Source: Mycobacterium colombiense
GTDB lineage: Bacteria > Actinomycetota > Actinomycetes > Mycobacteriales > Mycobacteriaceae
Assembly: GCF_003284975.1 (NCBI RefSeq)
Contig: NZ_QMEU01000024.1
Coordinates: 1-59,844, forward strand
DNA length: 59,844 nt
Direction: 5' to 3'
Shown here: in pieces, positions 1 to 7,712 of the stretch
Layout of the letters: each line of letters opens with the position of its first letter
Position numbering within the stretch: the stretch's first letter is position 1
Program-made: the position numbers and the translations under genes
The notes under the pieces: generated by a model
What the model saw: only the letters and a program-made list of their open reading frames with translations
Told to the model about the DNA's origin: nothing
Databases searched by the model: none

Positions 1-172
1 GCGCGAGCCGAAAAAGGACAAGGCGAACGAGCCGGCCGCGCCGCAAGTTGTGGCCGGGGGGCCCATCACCAGCATCGCGGCCGAGTTGCGCGAACTCGCA
101 TCGCTGCGCGATGCGGGGATTTTGACGCAGCAGGAATTCGAAGAGCAGAAAAAGCGTCTGCTGCCGAGCTGA
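1..172 (+). CDS. SHOCT-domain protein, C-terminal end (partial)
   Basis: Only the last 56 codons lie in the window; the gene enters from the left and ends at TGA 170-172. The tail reads LRDAGILTQQEFEEQKKRLL followed by PS. This is a typical SHOCT (short C-terminal) domain: a small helical hairpin with the Gly-Ile-Leu-Thr/Glu-Glu-Phe-Lys pattern, usually found at the end of bacterial membrane or oligomerising proteins. A charged Lys/Glu/Ala/Pro linker precedes it. The function of the complete protein cannot be judged from this fragment. Confidence 0.8.
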   Translation, partial: REPKKDKANEPAAPQVVAGGPITSIAAELRELASLRDAGILTQQEFEEQKKRLLPS

Positions 173-270
173 TCAGGCACAACGGATCACCGGTCATTCG
201 GCCATGGCGGCGCGGTACGGGTGTTACCGTTTGCTGGCCACCCGACCGTCGACGGGATTCCTCCTAGCTC

Positions 271-1035
271 ATGTTCACCTTCCGGCTCGCCCGAGTGGCG
301 GTGGCGTGCGCATTCATCGCCCCGACCGGAGCGCCGCTGGCAGCGTGCGGCTCGGCCCCGCCGGCGACCACGGCCGCTACCACCTCAGTAACGAAAGTCG
401 TTGCGGCACAGAGTAGTACACCTCCCGTACGTTCGGCCGGGCCCGCGCCAACGACGGCACCCGGCGTGTACGGCGACCCCGCCGCCGCGGCGAAGTACTG
501 GGTGGCGCAGTCGCTCGAGGACAACTGCGGCCTCGTCTCGGTCGCCGACGTGGTGGGTGAACTCACCGGCAACGCACCGACCGAACGGCAGATGCTGGAC
601 CTGGCGGAGTCGACACCGTCGGGGGCCAATCCGGGGCCCATCTATGCACCGCGCAACGACCCGAGCCACTCCGGGCCGGACAGCGGCGTCTCGATGTCAG
701 ACCTGGTCATCCTGCTCGACCACTTCGGTATCAAAGCGGAGATGACCGCGGAGTCCGACCGGGATCGCAACGGCCTGCCTCTCCTCGAGCAATACCTGGC
801 GCACGACCGCAAGATCATCGCGTTCGTCAACTCCTCGGTGATCCTGAGCGCCGACGACCAGCGCACCAAGGCCGACCATTTCCTGGTCGTCACGGGCATC
901 GACACGGGCAGAGATATCGTTCATCTCAACGACCCCGGAATCGACCACGCCGATGAACAGGTCAGCGTCACCGCGTTCATGGCCGCCTGGCAGACCAGTG
1001 ATCAGTCGATCGTCGTCACGGCGGCCCGCGGCTGA
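271..1035 (+). CDS. Lipoprotein, C39-like cysteine peptidase domain
   Basis: 254 residues. The N-terminus is a lipoprotein signal with lipobox L23-A-A-C26, followed by an Ala/Thr/Pro-rich linker to about residue 68, so the protein should be anchored outside the cytoplasmic membrane. The folded part (about 70-254) looks like a peptidase C39-like (papain-fold) domain. C86 sits in an NCG motif at a helix start, H203 in ADHFLVVTG, and N220/D222 in HLNDPG, consistent with a Cys-His-Asn/Asp triad. It could hydrolyse peptides in the cell envelope or be a non-peptidase family member; the substrate is unknown. It stands alone, about 100 bases after the SHOCT gene. Confidence 0.75.
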   Translation: MFTFRLARVAVACAFIAPTGAPLAACGSAPPATTAATTSVTKVVAAQSSTPPVRSAGPAPTTAPGVYGDPAAAAKYWVAQSLEDNCGLVSVADVVGELTGNAPTERQMLDLAESTPSGANPGPIYAPRNDPSHSGPDSGVSMSDLVILLDHFGIKAEMTAESDRDRNGLPLLEQYLAHDRKIIAFVNSSVILSADDQRTKADHFLVVTGIDTGRDIVHLNDPGIDHADEQVSVTAFMAAWQTSDQSIVVTAARG

Positions 1036-1095
1036 TCACTGGTAACGCCAGGCGGTTTCGGGCACAGTGTGCAGTACTACCGAGCGAGGTGCCTC

Positions 1096-1941
1096 ATGGA
1101 GAAGTCGTCCGCCCCCAACGCTTCTGGCGCGGTGCCGATGCGGGTGCAGGCGTTGCTTCGGTATCCGGTGAAGTCGATGCTTGGCGAGACCCTCGATTGC
1201 CTGCCGGTCGACGAGCGTGGCGCCGACGGCGACCGGCGATTGGCACTGCTCGACGGCGAAACGGGGCACGTGGCCAGCGCCAAGAATCCCCGGCTGTGGC
1301 GCGACCTGCTGACGTGCACCGCGCACGCGGACGCCCGGGGGGTGCGCATCAGGCTGCCCGACGGGACCGACGTGGCCGCCGACGATCCCGGCGTCGACGA
1401 GCTGATCTCCCGCTTGACGGGACGGCGGGTGCGGCTGATCGCCCAGCGCCCCGACGGCGCGACACTGGTGCGCCCCGATCCGGAGCAACTGCTCGAACTC
1501 GGTCTGGACGCCGAGGTCGGCGGCCGCATTCTGCGGATCGCCGCTACCACCCCGGGCGAGTCGTTCACCGACGAGGCGCCGCTGCACGCGATCACGACGG
1601 CCACCGTCGAACACATCGGTGTGGAGGCGCTGCGCTACCGCCCGAATGTGGTGATCTCGACGCCGCCGGACCATCCGCCATACGCCGAAAACGATTGGGT
1701 CGGCGGCGAAATCGCCATTGGGGAGGCGCGGCTGCGCGTCCTCACGGCCACGTCACGCTGCGTGGTGCCCACCCTCGAGCACGGCCCGTTACCCCGGGCT
1801 CCGCAGGCGCTTCGGATCCCCGCGGCCGAAAACCGTTTGGACACCGGCGGACACGGCAAACAGCCCTGCGCGGGCGTCTACCTTTCCGTGGTGACCAACG
1901 GCGTCATCCGGGTCGGTGACGCCGTCACTGCCGCGCCATAG
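1096..1941 (+). CDS. MOSC domain-containing protein
   Basis: 281 residues from ATG 1096, preferred over an in-frame GTG at 1069 because GCGAGG lies seven bases upstream of the ATG. The N-terminal third matches the MOSC_N beta-barrel domain (LLRYPVKSMLGE, then a Gly/Asp-rich DRRLALLD strand). The C-terminal part is the MOSC domain of molybdenum-cofactor sulfurases and the mARC/YcbX/YiiM family, with the conserved cysteine in ATSRCVVPT near residue 220. Such proteins bind the sulfurated or Cys-ligated molybdenum cofactor and often reduce N-hydroxylated compounds with an electron-transfer partner. No ferredoxin domain is fused here and no partner gene is adjacent. Confidence 0.85.
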   Translation: MEKSSAPNASGAVPMRVQALLRYPVKSMLGETLDCLPVDERGADGDRRLALLDGETGHVASAKNPRLWRDLLTCTAHADARGVRIRLPDGTDVAADDPGVDELISRLTGRRVRLIAQRPDGATLVRPDPEQLLELGLDAEVGGRILRIAATTPGESFTDEAPLHAITTATVEHIGVEALRYRPNVVISTPPDHPPYAENDWVGGEIAIGEARLRVLTATSRCVVPTLEHGPLPRAPQALRIPAAENRLDTGGHGKQPCAGVYLSVVTNGVIRVGDAVTAAP

Positions 1942-1973
1942 ACCGGCCGTATTGGCGCCACCGCGCCGTGGCG

Positions 1974-2225
1974 TCAGCCACCGAGATTGCGCACCGCCGT
2001 GTCGAGTTCTTCGGCCTGCTCGGCCAATTCGCGGCCGGACAGCTCCGCGTGTCCGACGCGCTGCACCAGTTCCTCGCGCGTCGCAACCCGCAGGGCGCCT
2101 CGGTACTCGTCGGAGTTCAGATCGGCCGGCGCGACGACCGCGGCGCGCCCCTCGACTACCACCAGCGCTGTGTCCGCGTCCTGGCTCGCCAGCAATCGCC
2201 GGACGTGGTCGGCGCCGATGGTCAT
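1974..2225 (-). CDS. Conserved hypothetical protein, 83 aa
   Basis: A small soluble, acidic protein starting MTIGADHVRRLLAS. The first half forms alternating beta strands (TALVVVEGRAAVV) and the second half is helical (REELVQRVGHAEL...LAEQAEELDTAVRNL). No catalytic motif is visible. Its start overlaps the stop of the upstream DUF3072 gene by four bases (ATGA type), indicating translational coupling in a minus-strand run of small genes from 3133 to 1974. I recognise the type only as a mycobacterial protein of unknown function. Confidence 0.65.
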   Translation of the reverse strand: MTIGADHVRRLLASQDADTALVVVEGRAAVVAPADLNSDEYRGALRVATREELVQRVGHAELSGRELAEQAEELDTAVRNLGG

Positions 2226-2500
2226 GAGCCGCCCCGCCCGGTTCGTTGTTGTAGCTCATCGATCAGGGTGGAGGCCTGGGCCTTGGTGAGGTTGTCGGGG
2301 ATTTGTTCGCCCGCTTCTTGCGCCAGCGTGTTCAAGTAGCTGCGCTGCGGGCCGGTCATGGGCTCGTCGCCGGTCACCCACTGCGACTGGTCCTTTTCCG
2401 GATTCTCCTGTGGCGCCTGCGCGGCATCGTCGGCCATGCATTTGGCTATGCCCGCTACCGGGCCGATGTAATCAGGAGCCGACGCGAAAGGTTTCGGCAT
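2222..2500 (-). CDS. DUF3072 domain-containing protein
   Basis: 92 residues from ATG 2500, or 71 from an internal ATG at 2437 (MADDAAQAP), which would fit the compact family better. The C-terminal half carries the DUF3072 pattern MTGPQRSYLNTLAQEAGE, then DNLTKAQASTLIDELQQRTG, a short helical domain of unknown role found in actinobacteria and resembling SAP-like or prim-pol-associated helices. It overlaps the next minus-strand gene by four bases, so the two are probably translated together. Confidence 0.75.
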   Translation of the reverse strand: MPKPFASAPDYIGPVAGIAKCMADDAAQAPQENPEKDQSQWVTGDEPMTGPQRSYLNTLAQEAGEQIPDNLTKAQASTLIDELQQRTGRGGS

Positions 2501-2501
2501 G

Positions 2502-2828
2502 CTAACCCGCCGCCCCGGTCATCTTCATCACCAGCAGCACCGCCACCGCGATGAACGCCAGGACGAATAGGCCGACGGCGCCCACGGGCGTGGATTCCCG
2601 CTCCACCCCCGGTTCTGCCGACATCTTCCAGCGATAGTGGTCCCGTGCGCCGACGTCGATCTCCGCAATGTCACCGAGCACTACGGATGACTGGTCGGGG
2701 TCGCGCCCGAATTGTTCGATCCTCTCGACCGGGCATGCGGTGGTCACCGTTTGCGCCCTGGCCTGCCGGGACGGCAGGTCAATCACGTTGTTCACCGCGG
2801 CGGCCCGCGCCGGGTACGCGTCGATCAT
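2502..2828 (-). CDS. Hypothetical protein with C-terminal membrane anchor
   Basis: 108 residues from ATG 2828, which has GCAAGG seven bases upstream. An upstream in-frame start at 2921 would overlap the neighbouring gene and is less likely. Residues 1-80 are soluble and polar. Residues about 84-103 (VGLFVLAFIAVAVLLVMKM) form one membrane helix, followed by a four-residue tail, giving a tail-anchored, N-in topology. No family was recognised. It lies between two other small minus-strand genes of mycobacterial type. Confidence 0.6.
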   Translation of the reverse strand: MIDAYPARAAAVNNVIDLPSRQARAQTVTTACPVERIEQFGRDPDQSSVVLGDIAEIDVGARDHYRWKMSAEPGVERESTPVGAVGLFVLAFIAVAVLLVMKMTGAAG

Positions 2829-2878
2829 CGAAAAACCTTGCCCGTCAACGGTTTCGGGCGAGTTCGTCGTAGGGCGTC

Positions 2879-3133
2879 TTAAATCTCCGTGTTCGGGGTG
2901 GGGCTCTGCGCGGACTCCCACTTCGCCTCCAGCGATCTCGTCACCCTGGTGCCGGCGGGCAGGTCGAGCTGAAAGGTTTCGCCGCCGTCGGTCTCGAACG
3001 TGATGAGATACCCGGCGTCGCTGGGATCCTTGAAGACGACCTTGTAGGGCTGTTCACCCGAACCGCGGTCCACGGCGATGATGTCGCCAGGGCTGACGTC
3101 GTCGATCAGGTCGTTGCCGGAGACTTTGGACAT
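2879..3133 (-). CDS. Conserved hypothetical protein, 84 aa
   Basis: Begins MSKVSGNDLIDDVSPGDIIAV and continues as a beta-rich domain (YKVVFKDPSDAGYLITFETD...FQLDLPAGTRVTRSL), perhaps an SH3-like or small barrel fold. ATG 3133 is chosen over a GTG at 3199 because TAACGT, a good mycobacterial -10 box, lies seven bases before the ATG. That spacing fits a leaderless mRNA starting at the ATG itself. The gene is probably the head of the small-gene run reading down to 1974. Function unknown. Confidence 0.6.
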   Translation of the reverse strand: MSKVSGNDLIDDVSPGDIIAVDRGSGEQPYKVVFKDPSDAGYLITFETDGGETFQLDLPAGTRVTRSLEAKWESAQSPTPNTEI

Positions 3134-3140
3134 AGCGTCG

Positions 3141-3146
3141 ACGTTA
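3141..3146 (-). promoter_or_regulatory. Candidate -10 box for a leaderless transcript
   Basis: On the minus strand TAACGT (consensus TANNNT) ends seven bases before ATG 3133, placing a start of transcription at or next to the start codon. No Shine-Dalgarno sequence is visible there. Leaderless mRNAs are common in mycobacteria, so this arrangement is plausible, but it is inferred from spacing alone. Confidence 0.4.
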
Positions 3147-3239
3147 GCCGAAGAGGCGCGGCCGCTGCCCGGGCCGGCCACGTCAGTGAGCGAGCTCACC
3201 TAGGGCTGCAAGAAGGCCTTGCTGGCGCGGCGCTCGTCC

Positions 3240-3312
3240 ATGGGCGACGATCTCGGGTTCGGGCAGGTCCTCGAATCGGACGTCACCTTCGCCGTAGATG
3301 ACGGCTCCTCGC
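3240..3312 (-). pseudogene. Remnant of a zinc-dependent alcohol dehydrogenase N-terminus
   Basis: Read on the minus strand, about 25 codons give GAVIYGEGDVRFEDLPEPEI. This matches the very conserved first strand and loop of medium-chain zinc alcohol dehydrogenases (typically M-R-A-V-x-x-G-P-G-D-V-R-x-E-E-V-P-E-P-x-I). After this the frame runs for a few unrelated codons to a stop, and no catalytic domain follows. It is therefore a small relic left by deletion. No start codon is in place, and it is flanked by two intact minus-strand genes. Confidence 0.5.
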
Positions 3313-3348
3313 CTAACGCACTCCCTCTGAAGGTAGTGGACAGCCCGG

Positions 3349-3927
3349 CTACCCGCGATCGCCGCCGTTAACCGCGCCTGGGCGCCATTTGATGCCGCAG
3401 CCGATGGACGGGCGCTGATCTGGGTTCACCGGTCGCCCGGCCAGCACCGCGTCGACCGCGGCGCGGACGTCCGCGGCGGTGACCGGCCGGCCGTTGCCGG
3501 GTCGCGAATCGTCGAGTTGGCCGCGGTAGACCAACCGGCGGTCGCCGTCGAATACGAACGTGTCGGGCGTGCACGCGGCCGAGAAGGCGCGGGCGACGTC
3601 TTGGGTTTCGTCGTACAAGTAGGGGAACGTCCAGCCGTGGTCGCGGGCCTCCGCGACCATCTGATCGGGACCGTCCTGCGGGTAGGTGGCCACGTCATTG
3701 CTCGAGATGCCGACCATTGCAACGCCTTGCTCGGCGAGGTCGCGCCCCAGCGCGGCGAGCCCGTCGGCGACGTGCTTGACGTACGGGCAGTGGTTGCAGA
3801 TGAAGGTGACGACCAGGGCCGGCCCCCTCAGGTCGGCGCGGCCCAGCGTGCGGCCGGTGGCCGGCTCGGGCAGCGTGAAGTCCGGCGCGACAGTGCCCAG
3901 GGCGAGCATGGTGGACTCGATGGCCAT
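3349..3927 (-). CDS. Thioredoxin-fold redoxin (AhpC/TSA family)
   Basis: 192 residues, thioredoxin fold. It begins with the redoxin pattern GTVAPDFTLPEP; the active site is C44-N-H-C47-P-Y, and V/T-F precedes it as in peroxiredoxin-like thioredoxins. A second conserved element, PSIGCGIKW near residue 180, is typical of this bacterial subfamily, in which the C-terminal cysteine may act as a resolving residue. There is no signal peptide, so it is cytosolic. The expected role is thiol-disulfide exchange or peroxide reduction; the reductant is unknown. It is monocistronic, with the alcohol dehydrogenase remnant just downstream. Confidence 0.82.
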   Translation of the reverse strand: MAIESTMLALGTVAPDFTLPEPATGRTLGRADLRGPALVVTFICNHCPYVKHVADGLAALGRDLAEQGVAMVGISSNDVATYPQDGPDQMVAEARDHGWTFPYLYDETQDVARAFSAACTPDTFVFDGDRRLVYRGQLDDSRPGNGRPVTAADVRAAVDAVLAGRPVNPDQRPSIGCGIKWRPGAVNGGDRG

Positions 3928-4104
3928 GCCGGCCAGGGTATCGCCATTTCGTTGGTATCACGCACGACACCGGGTGGCCCGAGCGAAACATCCAATGGCG
4001 CTTGGGATTTCATCACCGATACGGTGCTCGTGCCGATTGACCGCCCGTGACCCCGGACACGCCGATGTTTGAGCGGCCCAGTCCGTGGAACCACACACCG
4101 TGGC

Positions 4105-4120
4105 ACGAACGAACGTTCTT
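4105..4120. promoter_or_regulatory. Candidate LexA (SOS) box
   Basis: ACGAAC-GAAC-GTTCTT matches 13 of 16 positions of the mycobacterial LexA site TCGAAC-RNRY-GTTCGA, including all four central positions and the key CGAAC/GTTC half-sites. It lies 25 bases upstream of the CsbD-like start codon, a normal place for LexA repression. The outer bases (first T, last GA) deviate, so binding may be weak. Confidence 0.4.
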
Positions 4121-4144
4121 GGCCAACCCTCAAGGAGTATTTCG

Positions 4145-4702
4145 ATGAGTGAGCACAACAAGGCCGACGAAGCGCGCAGGGGCCTGATCGACTCGGCCAA
4201 AGGCAAGGCAAAAGAGGTCGTCGGCGCTGTTACGGGCAACGAATCCCTGACCGCCGAGGGGCAACTCGAGCAGACCCAGGCGCATGAGCGCAAGGAAGCG
4301 AACGCGGCGGAGGCCGTGGCAGAAGCCCAGGTCAAGCTGGCGCAGGAGGACGCGGCCGAAGCCAGGGTCGAAGGCGCCCAGCAACGCCTGGCGGCCAACG
4401 CCCAGGCCGTGGCCGCGGAGAATTCGATCGAGGCCCAGGAGGCCGCGCAGAAGCGCGCGGCCGACCGCGCGGCGCTTGCACAGGCGACGTCTGCGAAGAC
4501 CCAGGCCGAGGTGGACGCGCAGCGCGAGATCCAGCAAGCCAAGGCCGAAGAGCGCGCGGAGATCCGCGAAGCGTCCGAGGACATCGTCGACGCCGTCGCC
4601 GAACATCAGACCTCGGTTCAGGTGGCCCGCAACGACGAGTCGGAAGCCGACCGTCTGCGACGCCATGCCCAGAACGTGACCGACGAAGCCGACCTGCCCT
4701 GA
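4145..4702 (+). CDS. CsbD-like general stress protein with long helical extension
   Basis: 185 residues from ATG 4145, which has a strong AAGGAG seven bases upstream. Residues 5-40 resemble CsbD (DSAKGKAKEVVGAVTGNESL and the following helix), a small stress-induced family controlled by general stress sigma factors in other bacteria. The remaining 140 residues are an Ala/Glu/Gln/Lys-rich, probably continuous alpha-helical coiled coil without hydrophobic segments. It is followed after 26 bases by a second coiled-coil gene (4729), so the two probably form an operon. A near-consensus LexA box lies upstream. The biochemical role is unknown; a DNA- or envelope-protecting helical protein is a guess. 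Confidence 0.7.
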   Translation: MSEHNKADEARRGLIDSAKGKAKEVVGAVTGNESLTAEGQLEQTQAHERKEANAAEAVAEAQVKLAQEDAAEARVEGAQQRLAANAQAVAAENSIEAQEAAQKRAADRAALAQATSAKTQAEVDAQREIQQAKAEERAEIREASEDIVDAVAEHQTSVQVARNDESEADRLRRHAQNVTDEADLP

Positions 4703-4728
4703 CGGCGGGCCTTACCCAGGAGAAGTTG

Positions 4729-5403
4729 ATGAAAATTTCCGAAGTCCCGTTGGCGCTTCTGCGGTTTCACTACCAGCTCGCCCGGTTCCCGTTGCAGTTG
4801 ATCGAGGATCGGGTGGTCAACCGCATCCCGACGGAAGCTCCCGCGCGACTGCTCTATGAGCGCTCGCTGGGCATGCTCGACACCACGGTGGGCAACGCGC
4901 TCGGTGATCCGGCGATCGTCGAACGGGGGACCGCCCTGGTCGATCGCAGCGACGCGCTCGGCCGTGCGGCTCAATTGGACGCCAGGGCGGCGGCCCGGAA
5001 GCAACAGGCCGACGCGAAGCTCAAGGGCGCCCGCGACGAGGCGATCCGCGAACGCGAGGAGGCGCAGGAGGCCACCAAGCAGGCGGTCAAAGAGGCGCGC
5101 GTCAACGCCGAGCAGCGCAAGCGTGAGGCGGCGCAGTCGGCGCAGCGGCAGAGCGCGGCGGCCAAGCAGCGCGCGGACGAGGCGGCCGCCAAGCGCAAGC
5201 AGGGGGTGGAGTCAGCCAAGCGCCAGGTGGAAAGTCGGACTCAGGCCGCCGAGAAGGCCGCGGCCAAAGCCTCGGCGGCCAAGGTCGATGAAGCCGAGGA
5301 CAAGCTCGGCGAGGCGGCCGCCACGCGCGCCGAGGCGGATCGGGTGGCCGAGTTGGCGGCCGCAGAGAAGCGGCAACGGCAAGAGGAGCGGGCGAAGGAC
5401 TAG
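4729..5403 (+). CDS. Ala/Lys/Glu-rich coiled-coil protein
   Basis: 224 residues from ATG 4729 (AGGAGA five bases upstream; the preceding TTG is unlikely). Residues 1-75 form an ordinary folded segment (LALLRFHYQLARFPLQLIED...). From about 80 onward the sequence is a highly charged Ala/Lys/Arg/Glu/Gln heptad-like helix of some 140 residues. Mycobacterial homologues are sometimes labelled 'IF2 family translation initiation factor', but no GTPase domain is present; that label reflects only low-complexity similarity to the IF2 N-terminus. Its position directly after the CsbD-like gene suggests a joint stress role. Confidence 0.65.
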   Translation: MKISEVPLALLRFHYQLARFPLQLIEDRVVNRIPTEAPARLLYERSLGMLDTTVGNALGDPAIVERGTALVDRSDALGRAAQLDARAAARKQQADAKLKGARDEAIREREEAQEATKQAVKEARVNAEQRKREAAQSAQRQSAAAKQRADEAAAKRKQGVESAKRQVESRTQAAEKAAAKASAAKVDEAEDKLGEAAATRAEADRVAELAAAEKRQRQEERAKD

Positions 5404-5408
5404 GCGCC

Positions 5409-6071
5409 TCAGGTTTGCGGCGAACCCTGGTTGATCCTGTCGGCCGCAAACGTGGCGGCTTGCGCCGTCATCCCGGCGTCGATGTAGGAGACGTGGGCCA
5501 TGATGTTGCCGCCGCCGGAGCAGATCGGGTCGTCCGGCGCGCACAAGCTGGTCACCTTGCCGCTATAGGCCGGGTTGATCGTCGGTAGCGGCTGACCGCC
5601 CCACAGCATCGTGGAGAACTGGCTGGTGGGCTCGCCGAAGAGGGCGACGGCGGCGACGTGGTTCGCCGCCGAGGGCGGTAGGGCGTTGGTGGCCAGGTCG
5701 ATCACCGTCGAGCCCTGGGAATAGCCGCCCAGCACGATCCGCGAGTTCGGGCAGCCGGCGATGACGTCCTGGATGTGTGTGCTCGCGTCGGTGGCGCCCG
5801 CGTTGGCGCTGTTGTGATAGTCGTCGTTGGCCGGGTAGTTGACCGCGTAGACGTCGACGGACTTACCGCCGAGTTGCGAGGTGAGCGAGTCGACGAAGGC
5901 CTGCCCGATGTTGCCGAGGCCGGGCTCCTGATGGGTGCCACGGGCGAACACCACCGAGACGTCCGAGCAGGGATCGGCGGCGGCTGTGGGGCCACCGATG
6001 GGTGCACTCAGCAGCGCCCACACCATCAGAACCGGGATACCAACCAAGCGAGCAAGTCCGCGTGCACTCAT
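5409..6071 (-). CDS. Secreted cutinase-family serine esterase
   Basis: 220 residues. A Sec signal peptide (LARLVGIPVLMVWALL...TAAA) is probably cleaved near residue 32. The mature protein is a cutinase (alpha/beta hydrolase): nucleophile S118 in GGYSQG, acid D181 in the DPIC motif and H193. Four cysteines (C35, C107, C177, C184) fit the two conserved disulfides. Mycobacterial cutinase-like proteins hydrolyse lipid esters rather than cutin. It is convergent with the coiled-coil gene with only five bases between stops. A second cutinase lies at 49004-49714. Confidence 0.9.
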   Translation of the reverse strand: MSARGLARLVGIPVLMVWALLSAPIGGPTAAADPCSDVSVVFARGTHQEPGLGNIGQAFVDSLTSQLGGKSVDVYAVNYPANDDYHNSANAGATDASTHIQDVIAGCPNSRIVLGGYSQGSTVIDLATNALPPSAANHVAAVALFGEPTSQFSTMLWGGQPLPTINPAYSGKVTSLCAPDDPICSGGGNIMAHVSYIDAGMTAQAATFAADRINQGSPQT

Positions 6072-6169
6072 GCCGAAATCCTGTCATATCGGCGGTCGCG
6101 GCGGTTCCGGCGGTTGGCGCTGGGCCGGCCGCATGCGGGTGGGAAGGCGAAAGGCGTTGCGCCCCAACG

Positions 6170-6517
6170 CTAATCGCTAGTCCCGGTGGTGCGGATGCGG
6201 ATCGGTCCGGCCCAGTCACCGTCGGGGTCGACGGCGTTGCCGCGCTGGGTGATCTCCACGTCACCTGATCTGGCGAGCCGGCGGGCGGCCAGGCGGGCGT
6301 CGTCCATCAACTCGCGCCAGTCGTCGCCGCCCACCGCGCGGGCGGCGTCCGACGGGCAGATGCTGCTGCGCGGCCCGCGATGATCGGCCAACGCGCGGAT
6401 CGACGCCTCCAACCGCAGCCCGATCGGTCCGTCGCCGAGGGCGATCTCGGCATGGTCGGCGCCGCGGCCGCCACCGCTGAGCACCCGAACCAGTTCGTCA
6501 CGCAATCGCTGATCCAT
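6170..6517 (-). CDS. DUF3253 family protein
   Basis: 115 residues from ATG 6517. The C-terminal 75 residues show the DUF3253 pattern: ICPSDAARAVGGDDWRELMD, then RLARSGDVEITQRGNAVDP and GPIRIR. This is a winged-helix-like domain in which a helical DNA-binding-like part is followed by a beta hairpin. The family is widespread and uncharacterised. The start could be a little upstream (in-frame GTG about 6535). It is divergent from the radical SAM gene at 6597. Confidence 0.75.
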   Translation of the reverse strand: MDQRLRDELVRVLSGGGRGADHAEIALGDGPIGLRLEASIRALADHRGPRSSICPSDAARAVGGDDWRELMDDARLAARRLARSGDVEITQRGNAVDPDGDWAGPIRIRTTGTSD

Positions 6518-6596
6518 CCCACCAGTCAAGGCCACGGCGCCGCCCGTGCGCCACCGCGCGGTGGAACCGCGCCCGGCGCGCACGCGTTGGATAAAC

Positions 6597-7709
6597 ATGC
6601 CGCCCACGCTCGCAGAAGACACGAATGCGCACCGGGCGCCGGCCGACCTCGCGGACCGCCTGCTCGAAATCAAGCGGATCTACCACGAGCCCGACATCGA
6701 CCGGTTTCCCCGCGCGCGTCAGGTGCTGGGCCGATTTCCCGACGCCGCGCGCATCCAGGTCGCCTCGCACCAGGCGATACCGGGCCTGTATGGCAACGAG
6801 GGCAACGTCGAGGACTGGGTCCGGATCAAACGCGAAGTGCTGGTCCTGGGGGAGAAAAAGAGCCTGTCGGCGCGCCGCAACGAGCGGTCCAGCGATTGGA
6901 TCGCGCCCTCGACGGCCAATGGGTGCGCGATGGCGTGCTCGTATTGCTACGTTCCGCGCCGCAAGGGCTACGCCAACCCGATCACCGTGTTCGCGAACAT
7001 CGAGAAAATCACCGGTTACCTCGAACGCCACGCCGCCCGTCAGGGCGTCAAACCCGAGCCCAATCAATGCGATCCCGTCGACTGGGTCTACGACATCGGG
7101 GAGAACAGCGACTGCTCGGTCGATGCGATGGTGTCCGACAACGTGGCCGACCTGATCGAGCTGTTCGCCCGCATTCCCAACGCCAAGGCCAGCTTCGCGA
7201 CCAAGCTCGTCAACCGCGACCTGCTGAACCTTGACCCCAAGGGCGGCACCCGCGTGCGGTTCAGCCTGATGCCGGCGCAGGCATCGCTCCTGGTCGACAT
7301 TCGCACCTCGAAGATCGCCGACCGTATCGCGGCCATCGACGACTTCGTCGAAGCGGGCTATGAGGTGCATCTGAATCTCAGCCCGGTCATCGTCTACGAC
7401 GGCTGGCTGGACGACTGGTCCGAGCTGTTGGCCCAGGTGGCCGACAACACCAGCGAGCGCACCAAGCGCCAGCTGGCGGCCGAGGTCATCTTCCTGACGC
7501 ACAACCAGGGGCTACACGACGTCAACCTCGGCTGGCACCCCAAGGGGGAGGAGCTGCTGTGGCGGCCGGACCTGCAGCAGCTCAAGCGCAGCCAGAGCGG
7601 GCAGTGCAACGTTCGCTACAAGAGCCCGTGGAAGGGACGCTGGGTAGAGGACCTGACCGACCTGCTCGCGGTCACGCTGCCCGCGTGCCGAGTGCGGTAC
7701 GCCTTCTGA
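6597..7709 (+). CDS. Spore photoproduct lyase-like radical SAM protein
   Basis: 370 residues from ATG 6597. The radical SAM cluster motif appears as C-A-M-A-C-S-Y-C (Cx3Cx2C) in NGCAMACSYCYVPRRKGY near residue 115, which should bind a 4Fe-4S cluster and S-adenosylmethionine. The overall pattern (IYHEPDIDRFPRARQVL at the N-terminus, SFATKLVNRDLL, MPAQASLLVDIRTSKIADRI, HLNLSPVIVYDGW) matches the spore-photoproduct-lyase family, whose members in non-sporulating actinobacteria have unknown substrates. A DNA photoproduct or another thymine-like lesion is a reasonable inference. It ends three bases before the convergent crotonase gene. Confidence 0.85.
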   Translation: MPPTLAEDTNAHRAPADLADRLLEIKRIYHEPDIDRFPRARQVLGRFPDAARIQVASHQAIPGLYGNEGNVEDWVRIKREVLVLGEKKSLSARRNERSSDWIAPSTANGCAMACSYCYVPRRKGYANPITVFANIEKITGYLERHAARQGVKPEPNQCDPVDWVYDIGENSDCSVDAMVSDNVADLIELFARIPNAKASFATKLVNRDLLNLDPKGGTRVRFSLMPAQASLLVDIRTSKIADRIAAIDDFVEAGYEVHLNLSPVIVYDGWLDDWSELLAQVADNTSERTKRQLAAEVIFLTHNQGLHDVNLGWHPKGEELLWRPDLQQLKRSQSGQCNVRYKSPWKGRWVEDLTDLLAVTLPACRVRYAF

Positions 7710-7712
7710 GCG

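Noticed and set aside
4087..4117. GGAAC...GTT resembling a SigE/SigH promoter before the CsbD-like gene
   Set aside because: The spacing is about 22-23 bases, longer than the usual 16-19.
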